Source: Acidovorax sp. sif1233 (GTDB taxonomy: Bacteria > Pseudomonadota > Gammaproteobacteria > Burkholderiales > Burkholderiaceae_C). From it: DNA of 64,000 nt. The position numbers and the translations under genes were made by a program. Where the stretch lies: NCBI RefSeq assembly GCF_019218755.1, contig NZ_JAHUWZ010000011.1, forward strand, positions 48,830-112,829, read 5' to 3'. The notes beneath the pieces are model-generated. The model saw nothing but the letters and a program-made list of their open reading frames with translations, was not told the DNA's origin and ran no database searches. Shown in pieces: positions 15,393 to 22,883 of the stretch (position 1 is its first letter; each line of letters starts with the position of its first letter).

Positions 15393-16367
15393 ATGGCTGC
15401 AGTGCCAAGCGATATCGCGTCAACTCAGGCTGAGGCTTTGGGCGCACCCGCCCCCTCATCCCCCACAACCAAAACCAAGAAGCCGAAAGCAGTGGCTGTG
15501 CCCGTCAGCGATGCGGCAAGCAACGAGAGCGGCACCGGCCCTCTCTCCGAGCCTGCAGCAACAGCTGCTGACGCTGCTGCGGCCGCGAAGGATCAGGCGC
15601 CTGCCGCAGTGACAGCTCCGAAAGCTGGAACGCCTGCGGACGGGAAGAAGAAAAAGACGACACCGTGGTTTGTTGATCGCACCGAGCGCACCTTGCGCAA
15701 TCGCGCAAACCAGTCGTTCCCTATTCTCATCAAGTCTGTGACGCTGAAATCCCACCATGCCCAGGACATTCTGGAACGCACCGGCAAACAGTGGTCTGAG
15801 GCGATGATTACGCTCTCCGAGACCATGCGTAATTTCAAACCTGAGGACCAGTGCGTTGAAGTCGATGCTGCGGTGGATCGGCTCCTCGATGAGTCGTTCG
15901 GCCACATCAAGACCAACATCGCACGCCTGGATAAGCTTGCAGAAGCTCAAGGCCTTGAAGTGGACGATATGGAGACACAATATTCCAAGCCTGCAAGCTA
16001 CAAGCTTCAGGTGCTTTCGCCCCGCGAGTTCCGTTTCCATACCCTGCTGCAAGAACTGGACAAGATGTGTGACCTCATCGACAAGATGTGGTACTTCACT
16101 CTTGTCACGGATCGCAACCGCAGCCAAATTCCCTACGAAGCCAAGCGCCAGATCATCCGCATGGTCAACCGCGTCCGCACACTCGTGTATCGGGCACAGG
16201 CTTCTTCGCAGCGTGCGGGGGCGCCTGACGCGGCCGATCCACGCGTCGGCACTATCCTTGATCCGAACGCAGCAAAGACCGAAGCGCAGGCGCCCAACGT
16301 TGGTTCACCTGAAGACACAGGCGAAGCTGCTGCGGCCCAGGAACAGGCTGTCGCAGAAGCGGCTTAA
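15393..16367 (+). CDS. AcaB-like (DUF1845/PFL_4669 family) transfer regulator
   Basis: The 324-aa product has an Ala/Pro/Thr-rich N-terminal 85 residues and a basic start of the core (TERTLRNRANQSFPILIKSV). The helical core over about 90-270 resembles the AcaB/DUF1845 family of conjugative elements. In IncA/C plasmids AcaB takes part in activating the FlhDC-like acaDC genes. Here the gene is preceded by tra box 5, which suggests mutual activation with the FlhDC-like pair. GGAGGTTTTTC precedes the ATG. The family assignment is from memory of sequence pattern, so moderate. Confidence 0.6.
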   Translation: MAAVPSDIASTQAEALGAPAPSSPTTKTKKPKAVAVPVSDAASNESGTGPLSEPAATAADAAAAAKDQAPAAVTAPKAGTPADGKKKKTTPWFVDRTERTLRNRANQSFPILIKSVTLKSHHAQDILERTGKQWSEAMITLSETMRNFKPEDQCVEVDAAVDRLLDESFGHIKTNIARLDKLAEAQGLEVDDMETQYSKPASYKLQVLSPREFRFHTLLQELDKMCDLIDKMWYFTLVTDRNRSQIPYEAKRQIIRMVNRVRTLVYRAQASSQRAGAPDAADPRVGTILDPNAAKTEAQAPNVGSPEDTGEAAAAQEQAVAEAA

Positions 16368-16381
16368 TCGCAAGCTGCACC

Positions 16382-18094
16382 TTGGATTTCAATCCGTTTC
16401 AGGCGCGTGCAGTAACCACGCCGGGGCATCTCACCGTTCTTGCATGTCCCGGCTCCGGTAAAACACGCGTCCTCTCGTCCCGCGCCGCCCACCTGATCAA
16501 CGAGCACGAAATCGGTCGCCTCTGCGCCGTGACGTTCACGCGTGATGCAGCGACAGAGTTGCGCAACAGAATCCTTGCGTCGTGCGGCCCCCAACACACG
16601 CGCCGTATCGCAGTAGGCACTTTTCACTCTCTGGGGCTCGAACAGGAACGTCGAAGCAACAACGGCAAGATGCCCAGGCTGCTCAACGATGGCGAGCGAG
16701 GAATGATCCTCAAGAGCTGCTGGAAGTCCATTGCCCCCAAGCTCACCTATGAAGAGATTCTGCGTGAGGTCGATATGTGCAAATCCAAGGTGGATGGGCA
16801 TGTATTCGAGGACCCTCGCATTGAGGATGTCTTTCGCGCGTATGAGGCGACCCTCGCGGCAGACAACACCATGGACTTCGCGGACATTCTGCTGCGCTCT
16901 GTACGTGGAATGCGAAACGGAACCCTGAAGCCGCTGCCATGTGCGTGGATGCTCGTGGACGAAGGCCAGGATATGGACCTCGTGCAGAAAGAATGGATCT
17001 TGGAGCACGGCCGAAATGGCACTCACATTACGCTCGTCGGTGATGACGACCAAAGCCTCTATTCTTTTCGCATGGCACTGGGCTACAAGGGCCTCGTCGC
17101 GGTCACTGAGGCACTTGGTTCGATTGAGCTGACTCTACCTGTCAACTACCGGTGCGCGCCGAACATCCTTGAACACGCTGCGAAGCTGATTCGCCGCAAC
17201 AAGGATAGGGCTAACAAGAACATCAAGGCTCACAAGGAAGTGCCAGGCGAGATATCTGTGAGCCGTTACCCGACTCGCCCTGATGAGGGGAAAGCGATTG
17301 CCGAATTCCTCAAGGCGCTGCAGCCGATGGGGGAGTGGGCCGTTTTAGCTCGTACCAACGGCATGCTGGATGAAATTGAGATGTGCCTCAACAGTGCCGG
17401 CATCAGCACCACCAGAAGCGGTGGGAAGAGCTTTTGGGAACATGGCGTTGGGCTTGTCGTGCTATCGCTCCTTCGCTCCGTTGACAACAACTCGTGGTTA
17501 GGCGCAAGCCAAGCACTCGCGCATTGCGGTGTATCACTTTCCTGGTTGAACGGGTTTTCAGCAAAGCGCGGGACATGCATTGAAAAGCTCACGGAGGCAT
17601 ATGAATCAGCACCTGATGACCACGCCCGGAAGAAGACTTTGGCTCTTCGTGAGGGGATGATTTCTTGGCAGTACCAGTCCAGCAGACAACGGGTAAATCT
17701 TGCCATCTGTGGCGTGCTCGACTTCGTGCGCGACAACTCCCGAGAGTCACTGAAGAAGATGTTGGAATCAGTGAAGTCGAGTCTTACGGACAAGCGTGTA
17801 ACAGGCACATTGGCCCAGAGGATCTCCAGGCTGCAGCGGGCCCAGGCTACCGAAGAGGTTGTCGAAAGTGGCGTTGTCCAGCTCATCACCTTGCACTCCT
17901 CGAAAGGCTTGGAGTTCGACAATGTATGGATCGTTGGATGCGAGGAAGGCAACCTTCCCCACACTGATTCCACTGAAGAGGAAGAGCGGCGCCTGATGTA
18001 TGTCGGCATGACGCGCGCCCGATCCCGGCTCATCCTCTCCAGCTCAATGGAAGACGGTATGGAGTCGCGGTTCCTGGAAGAGGCGGGGCTCTGA
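16382..18094 (+). CDS. UvrD/Rep-type superfamily 1A helicase
   Basis: All SF1A motifs are visible in this 570-aa protein: ACPGSGKT (Walker A, about 21-28), FTRDAATELRNR (Ia), VDEGQDMD (II), GDDDQSLYSFR (III), PVNYRCAPNI (IV), TLHSSKGLEFDNV (V) and YVGMTRARSRL (VI). It unwinds DNA 3'-5'. The start appears to be TTG at 16382, 15 bp after the acaB-like stop, with only a weak ribosome site, so translational coupling is likely. Co-transcription with the acaB-like gene would place it under tra box 5. It is shorter than chromosomal UvrD (about 720 aa). Confidence 0.88.
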   Translation: MDFNPFQARAVTTPGHLTVLACPGSGKTRVLSSRAAHLINEHEIGRLCAVTFTRDAATELRNRILASCGPQHTRRIAVGTFHSLGLEQERRSNNGKMPRLLNDGERGMILKSCWKSIAPKLTYEEILREVDMCKSKVDGHVFEDPRIEDVFRAYEATLAADNTMDFADILLRSVRGMRNGTLKPLPCAWMLVDEGQDMDLVQKEWILEHGRNGTHITLVGDDDQSLYSFRMALGYKGLVAVTEALGSIELTLPVNYRCAPNILEHAAKLIRRNKDRANKNIKAHKEVPGEISVSRYPTRPDEGKAIAEFLKALQPMGEWAVLARTNGMLDEIEMCLNSAGISTTRSGGKSFWEHGVGLVVLSLLRSVDNNSWLGASQALAHCGVSLSWLNGFSAKRGTCIEKLTEAYESAPDDHARKKTLALREGMISWQYQSSRQRVNLAICGVLDFVRDNSRESLKKMLESVKSSLTDKRVTGTLAQRISRLQRAQATEEVVESGVVQLITLHSSKGLEFDNVWIVGCEEGNLPHTDSTEEEERRLMYVGMTRARSRLILSSSMEDGMESRFLEEAGL

Positions 18095-18154
18095 CACCCG
18101 ATCCGCGCACTACCATTTCGCTAAGATGTGGTCCCAAACTGCAAAGGACCGCAC

Positions 18155-18595
18155 ATGACAGCCTTCAACGAGGCATTCCGAACTGAAATTGCACGCATTG
18201 CCCGCAAGGAATCCAAGAAGGAATTGGACCATCTGCGGAAAGCTGTCAGTTCTCAGCGGTCGGAAATTGCTTCACTGAAACGCTCCTTGCACGAGCTGGA
18301 ACGAACAGTGAAGCTGACTGTTCGCCGTCTTCCAGCACCAGAACCAAAGCAACCGAAGGTCGCAACAAAAAGCAAAGGCGTTTCGACTGAGGCGCTGGTG
18401 GCCAAACGTGAGGCTCTGTCCCTAACGGTCGCGGAGATGGCTATTCTGCTCAACGTGAGCCCATTGACCCTGCGTCGATGGGAGGCTCAGGAAGCATTCC
18501 CTCGAAAAATGCACCATGAGCGCATTCATGCCGTCTTGGCTTTGGGCAAACGGCAAGCAAAGCGCCTGTTGACTGAAGGTGAAAGCCCCGAATAG
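18155..18595 (+). CDS. Coiled-coil plus helix-turn-helix DNA-binding protein, 146 aa
   Basis: The start MTAFNEAFRTE at 18155 follows AAAGGACCGCAC. Residues about 15-55 form a heptad-rich coiled coil. Residues about 85-125 (LSLTVAEMAILLNVSPLTLRRWEAQ) form an XRE-like helix-turn-helix. It probably dimerises through the coiled coil and regulates a nearby promoter. It lies convergent to traI. Confidence 0.7.
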   Translation: MTAFNEAFRTEIARIARKESKKELDHLRKAVSSQRSEIASLKRSLHELERTVKLTVRRLPAPEPKQPKVATKSKGVSTEALVAKREALSLTVAEMAILLNVSPLTLRRWEAQEAFPRKMHHERIHAVLALGKRQAKRLLTEGESPE

Positions 18596-18604
18596 AGGCT
18601 CTTA

Positions 18605-18641
18605 GATCTGGGTGGGGTAGTTCTCCCTCGCCCAAATCTCA
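18605..18641. terminator. Possible bidirectional terminator between convergent genes
   Basis: An imperfect stem pairs AGAT.TGGG..GGG with CCC..GCCCA.ATCT between the 146-aa gene and the traI stop codon. T-tracts are poor, so this is tentative. Confidence 0.35.
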
Positions 18642-21428
18642 GGCCTGCACAGCCGATCCTGCGGCTGCGGGCTTGTAGCGAATGTGCTGCCCTTTCACCT
18701 GGAATATTTTGGCGTTGGCTTCAATGATGACGTTGAGACCCTTCCGGTCCTTCGCAATCCCAGCGGCGAGTGCCGCGCTACGCATCTCTATCCGGTCGAT
18801 GTAGCGCCACCCATCTTCCACTTTGTCCGCCGCGCATCCGTCCAGAACTCCAAAGACTGCCGCAACGCGCGGATCGAGAGTGCCAAGTGGTGAAGCAGAA
18901 TCATCGGGGATTGCATCTTCAGGTGTGACCTGCTGACGGGAGGTTGGCTTGACCGTTGCCTGGCTCTTGGGAGCCATTGATTGCGGAGCACTTGCCGCGA
19001 TTCGCGCTTGATTGGAAGCGATTTCGGCTTTTGCTTGAGCAGCCTTTCGCGGCTTTGGAGTTGCAGGTGACTTCTCTGACCGCGCTTCTTTGCGATCTTC
19101 AGATTTCGAACCGTCCAACAATGGGAGTTGACCGGAACTCTCTGGTCGAGACACGACCTTTTCCTTGGCCTGCACCTGGGGCTCCGAGTGTCGTGCAGAC
19201 ATCTTTTCAAACTGATCGTGCTCGGAGGGCGCAGCCTCATTTGTTTCAACTGGTGGAAGCGCATCTGCCTCGCCTGGGGAATCCTGACGTTCGGCCCGCC
19301 CCTTCACGGAAGGGTTGCTGTGTAGATCGGGGTTGTACTTCGCGTGATAAAGCAGAGCGTCACCAGGTTCTGGCATCAACCGCAAGGCCTTGCTGTCTTC
19401 ACCCTGAAATTTGGAGTCCACGAGTTTGACGAACGGCATGTCCTGGTCAACCCAGATCCAGCCATTCTTTCCGCACTCGTCAAGGATGGTCTTTGCTGTC
19501 AAACCGTAATTTGCGAAGCAGCCTGGCCAGCGCAGAAGAACCATCTCTTGCTCGTCCACGCGTACATCGACACCCCACTGTTTCGCACCTGTCTGCAGAT
19601 CGTCTGCAAGAGCCAAGAACAGTTCGCCAACTGAGCCGGAGAACTCCAGTTCAGGTGGTTGGGTGAAGTTGCCCTTCTTGCGCTTTTTCTTCTTTGTCGA
19701 TTCAGTGCCGTTGGCTTCAGGAGCAGTGGCTTCGTCGGGTGCAGTTAACTCAGGAACCCTTTCCGCACCTTCGGTTGCAGCTGATTTCAGCTTCACTCCA
19801 ACTGGCTTCGAAATGGCCATTGGCGAATCGGTCGAACCGACTTTTTGCACCTGGCGCACCTTCGGTTGCTTCTTACCACCTTCACCAGGGCTTGCTTCGA
19901 CTCCAAGAATCTCCCCAGTTTCGGGGTCGATGTCCAGCTTACGCAGAGGTGGCTTGGGGGTCTCGCAGTCTTCGGCTGGTGCTGGTGCAGCTGCCGTGGT
20001 CAATTCCGCTGGTGAGTCGGGCGTGGACTTGGTGGCAGTTCTGATTGCCTCTACTGAGGTTTTTACAGATCCCGCAGCGCCATTGGCCTGACCGTCTGGT
20101 GGGGGTGCCAGAGGATCGCGAACTGCTCCTGCAGCGTCCTGCTTGGCCCTTGCATGCACTGGTGAGGTGGGTTCTTCTGGGGCATCAGCTTGTGCGCCCC
20201 CCCCGCTGGGCTCTTCATCCTCGCCATTGAGTAGCCGCCCTGCTACAGCGGCAATCGGGGTAGACGAGATCATTGCGTCATCGCGCAATCGAATGCAGAC
20301 CAGAGACTTGTTGGGGATCTTGGCTTCAAGTTCCGCAGGAACAATTCTCCAGAATCTCTCCTCCCCGGTCTCACGGACGAAGGCAAGGCCTCGTTCGAGC
20401 AGCATGTCGAGAATGCCGTCAGGAGTTCTGGGGAACCCCTTCAGATCATCGGAGCGCACCTTGGCTGCAATTTCTTCACCAGAGGCTGGCCAGACAAGGT
20501 AGATGCCACCATTGATGTTCCAGACGCGCGCACCCAACTCGTTGACTTGCCAGATGCCCTCTTTGATCAGGCGGCGCATGATATCCATCAGATGGCGCTC
20601 GATGGGCACTCCCAGTTCGTAGCCAGCCATTGCTACACCCATGGTCTTGAGATCGCGCTCGGTACTAGATGAGTCGGCCCTGATCACCAGGTCATACAGT
20701 GGATTGGTCGCGCCAGGATTCCCGCTCAGGGCTTCCATCAGCCACACGACCAGTTCTGTGCCCCCCTCATCGATCCACTGCAGGGCTTCGGGCCCGATGA
20801 TTCGCTCGGCCAATAAATTCGACAGAGACACATGCTGCTTTCCCCGGCCAGGTCGCCAGTCGAGGAAATAGGCCTTGAGGCTGTTCCGCTTTGCCCACTC
20901 ATAGAGATCTTCAGTGAGGGGCTTCCATGTGATGTTGCGATCACTATCCGTGATCGTCATGTCGGTCGCGGGCTTGCCTACGTCATGGCATAGGCCTGCC
21001 AGAAATGCGGTGAGTTGCCAGCGTGGCTCTATGGCTCTTCGCTGGGCTGGCGATTTCCCCATGCTGAGCAGCATGTTGTCCGCGCCCTGGAGCGACCACA
21101 GAGCGACTTCCATCGAATGGCGCAAGAGCCCCCCAGCACCACGATGGTGATGGGTCTGGGACGCGGGCAGGAGGTGTGCGTAAGCAGCGAATCGTCGCAG
21201 AGCCCCGATGTAAAACTGCTCGTACTGTTCAGGAGTGACGATGACGCTACGCTTGTAGTGCGCCAGGATTTCAGGATGCTGCGCAAGCAACCTCTCTGGC
21301 TCGATGGTCGGCAACCCCTTCATAAAGGGCGGATAGCGGGGCACTTCGAAATCGACTGCAGCCGGTATCGGGGTTGCTTTGGGAGTGACGGGGGCCTTAG
21401 GGGTGAAGAGACTCTTGAACCACTGCAT
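18639..21428 (-). CDS. traI: MOBH-family conjugative relaxase TraI
   Basis: The 929-aa protein has the MOBH relaxase domain (TraI_2). The signature THHHRGAGGLLRHSMEVAL carries the HHH triad at 93-95, and the second metal-binding motif CHDVGK has HD at 148-149. A long, low-complexity, Pro/Ser/Lys-rich middle (about 385-850) leads to a C-terminal winged-helix-like domain (about 860-929, TraI_2_C type). MOBH relaxases nick oriT and pilot the transferred strand. The gene starts 3 bp after the FlhC-like stop, so relaxase and master activator are co-expressed. TraD, the coupling protein, is not in the window. Confidence 0.92.
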   Translation of the reverse strand: MQWFKSLFTPKAPVTPKATPIPAAVDFEVPRYPPFMKGLPTIEPERLLAQHPEILAHYKRSVIVTPEQYEQFYIGALRRFAAYAHLLPASQTHHHRGAGGLLRHSMEVALWSLQGADNMLLSMGKSPAQRRAIEPRWQLTAFLAGLCHDVGKPATDMTITDSDRNITWKPLTEDLYEWAKRNSLKAYFLDWRPGRGKQHVSLSNLLAERIIGPEALQWIDEGGTELVVWLMEALSGNPGATNPLYDLVIRADSSSTERDLKTMGVAMAGYELGVPIERHLMDIMRRLIKEGIWQVNELGARVWNINGGIYLVWPASGEEIAAKVRSDDLKGFPRTPDGILDMLLERGLAFVRETGEERFWRIVPAELEAKIPNKSLVCIRLRDDAMISSTPIAAVAGRLLNGEDEEPSGGGAQADAPEEPTSPVHARAKQDAAGAVRDPLAPPPDGQANGAAGSVKTSVEAIRTATKSTPDSPAELTTAAAPAPAEDCETPKPPLRKLDIDPETGEILGVEASPGEGGKKQPKVRQVQKVGSTDSPMAISKPVGVKLKSAATEGAERVPELTAPDEATAPEANGTESTKKKKRKKGNFTQPPELEFSGSVGELFLALADDLQTGAKQWGVDVRVDEQEMVLLRWPGCFANYGLTAKTILDECGKNGWIWVDQDMPFVKLVDSKFQGEDSKALRLMPEPGDALLYHAKYNPDLHSNPSVKGRAERQDSPGEADALPPVETNEAAPSEHDQFEKMSARHSEPQVQAKEKVVSRPESSGQLPLLDGSKSEDRKEARSEKSPATPKPRKAAQAKAEIASNQARIAASAPQSMAPKSQATVKPTSRQQVTPEDAIPDDSASPLGTLDPRVAAVFGVLDGCAADKVEDGWRYIDRIEMRSAALAAGIAKDRKGLNVIIEANAKIFQVKGQHIRYKPAAAGSAVQA

Positions 21429-21431
21429 CGC

Positions 21432-21908
21432 CTACTCGCCCTTGCAATACGGACAGTGAGAGGTCAGGCTCAACTCTCGGTCATAGATATAGCTGATGCG
21501 GCAGTTATTGCACTGCATGACAGTCAGCAAGTTAGAGCGAACGTCTCGGAGCGCGTAGTACGCGGCATTTATGTCGAGAACGTTGGAAGGATCTACTTGG
21601 CCCAGAAGCGCGTTGTGAGCATGCCAAGTCTGCAACAGTGTTCGCGGCTGTATTTCTTTTGTCTTGTGCAGTCGCTGGTGCAGAAGCACAATTGCTGACA
21701 AATTCCTCACCATTTGCACTGTTTTCACATAGGAAAGGGCTGATTCGGGCAGCTTTCCATTCGGTGATCGCTCACCGTGGATTTCCTTCCACATTTTGCG
21801 CAGTGGTTCGAGTGTGAGGTCCGTCAGCGCTGCAACAATCGAGAGTCTGAGTTTTGCCTGAATCAGCTCTCTTGCGTACTGCAGTTGCTCCAGCTTTGCG
21901 AGTTGCAT
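21432..21908 (-). CDS. FlhC-like activator subunit (SetC/AcaC type)
   Basis: The 158-aa protein matches FlhC in size and helical layout. It ends in the FlhC zinc site with cysteines at 133, 136, 152 and 155 (CNNC..CPYC). In SXT and IncA/C elements such proteins join an FlhD-like partner to switch on all transfer operons. The gene lies 15 bp downstream of an FlhD-like gene and 3 bp upstream of traI. No clear ribosome site is visible before the ATG, so translation may be coupled to the gene before it. Five conserved tra boxes elsewhere are its likely targets (inference). Confidence 0.8.
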   Translation of the reverse strand: MQLAKLEQLQYARELIQAKLRLSIVAALTDLTLEPLRKMWKEIHGERSPNGKLPESALSYVKTVQMVRNLSAIVLLHQRLHKTKEIQPRTLLQTWHAHNALLGQVDPSNVLDINAAYYALRDVRSNLLTVMQCNNCRISYIYDRELSLTSHCPYCKGE

Positions 21909-21923
21909 TGGGCAAAAAATGAA

Positions 21924-22217
21924 TCAGCGACCAGACATGGCGAGCGCCGAAACGCTCAATGCACCCACCGCTGAAGGTGGCGTGTCCAAAACTTGCTTCA
22001 TCGACTCTTCATCCAATCGCATTGTGAAAAATGTGATGGGCGTAGCGTTGGCGAGTTTGTCGATTTCTTCCAAGCTCATAGTCGAGATTTTTTCTAGCAA
22101 ACCTTCGGACATACCAGTCACCATAGGGCCAAGATTGACAGTTCCAGAGCGAGCTACGCGCTGTGCGGTCAGCAAGAACATCCGGTTCAATGCTGCAACG
22201 TCCTTGATTGGGGTCAC
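21924..22217 (-). CDS. FlhD-like activator subunit (SetD/AcaD type)
   Basis: The 97-aa product aligns by eye with FlhD. ALNRMFLLTAQRVARSG matches the FlhD LSYLLLAQRL helix, and LEEIDKLANATPITFFTMRLDEESMKQVL matches the FlhD PQMVKLAETNQLVCHFR region. It begins at GTG 22217 after AAAGGTGAATC. It should form the hetero-oligomer with the FlhC-like protein. The promoter region faces a divergent XRE-type gene and contains an inverted repeat, so the pair is probably under repression. Confidence 0.78.
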   Translation of the reverse strand: MTPIKDVAALNRMFLLTAQRVARSGTVNLGPMVTGMSEGLLEKISTMSLEEIDKLANATPITFFTMRLDEESMKQVLDTPPSAVGALSVSALAMSGR

Positions 22218-22276
22218 GATTCACCTTTACTCACAAATCTTGCTCGCAGTGTATCGTAATGTTCGAAGAAACACGC

Positions 22277-22304
22277 CTTTTTGCTACCCAGACACGGCAA
22301 AAAG
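22277..22304. promoter_or_regulatory. Inverted-repeat operator candidate between the XRE gene and flhD-like gene
   Basis: CTTTTTGC (22277-22284) and GCAAAAAG (22297-22304) are perfect 8-bp arms separated by 12 bp, about one helical turn plus. The site lies within the 112-bp gap that must hold both divergent promoters. It is a natural binding site for the adjacent XRE-type protein. Confidence 0.5.
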
Positions 22305-22328
22305 TTGCAAATAAGCTATCTTTCAGTT

Positions 22329-22883
22329 GTGGAAAACCCTAATAAAGAACTCTCTGATGCGATTGGGAAGCGTTTGCGTTTGTGGCGTCGGTCCGTCCAT
22401 TTGACCCAGGATGACATGGCCCACAAGTTGTCAGTCAACAAGACGACCTATCGGAAATACGAGCTTGGAATGAATGCTCCAGGCGCAGCAGTTCTTGCAG
22501 CCGCCTGCAATCATGGTGTCAACATCAATTGGCTCCTGACTGGACTAGAGCCAATGCTCTGGACTCTTGACGAGCCCCCTGACTGGGCCAAGGATGACGT
22601 GCTCGAAGAGTTGTGCAGGACTCTGGAGAGGCTGCGCGTCCTGGACCCCTCAAAATACGAAATGCTGGCTCGCGGGTTCATCGCTCGCAGCGCTGAAGCA
22701 AGAGAGCACGCAGAACTCAAACGTGCTGCTGCAGCCCCCCATACCGTCGATCTACTCCCGCCCCCTACCCCATCGGGTTTCCAGGAGCTGTTGGACAGCC
22801 ACATCATGGATCTGCTGCCCGATGCGTCTAAGCCATTCAGCGACTTGCCACCGCCTGTCAGAACTGACGAAACGAACGACTAG
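22329..22883 (+). CDS. XRE-family helix-turn-helix regulator, 184 aa
   Basis: The N-terminal HTH_XRE domain (about 8-65) includes LTQDDMAHKLSVNKTTYRKYELGMNAP and INWLLTG, the usual CI/Cro-family end motif. The rest is helical, then Pro-rich. A GTG at 22329 is the best start, because upstream codons begin inside the inverted repeat; an upstream TTG is possible. It is divergent from the flhDC-like pair, the position SetR-type or AcrC-type repressors often take. It has no peptidase domain, so SOS cleavage is not expected. Confidence 0.75.
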   Translation: MENPNKELSDAIGKRLRLWRRSVHLTQDDMAHKLSVNKTTYRKYELGMNAPGAAVLAAACNHGVNINWLLTGLEPMLWTLDEPPDWAKDDVLEELCRTLERLRVLDPSKYEMLARGFIARSAEAREHAELKRAAAAPHTVDLLPPPTPSGFQELLDSHIMDLLPDASKPFSDLPPPVRTDETND

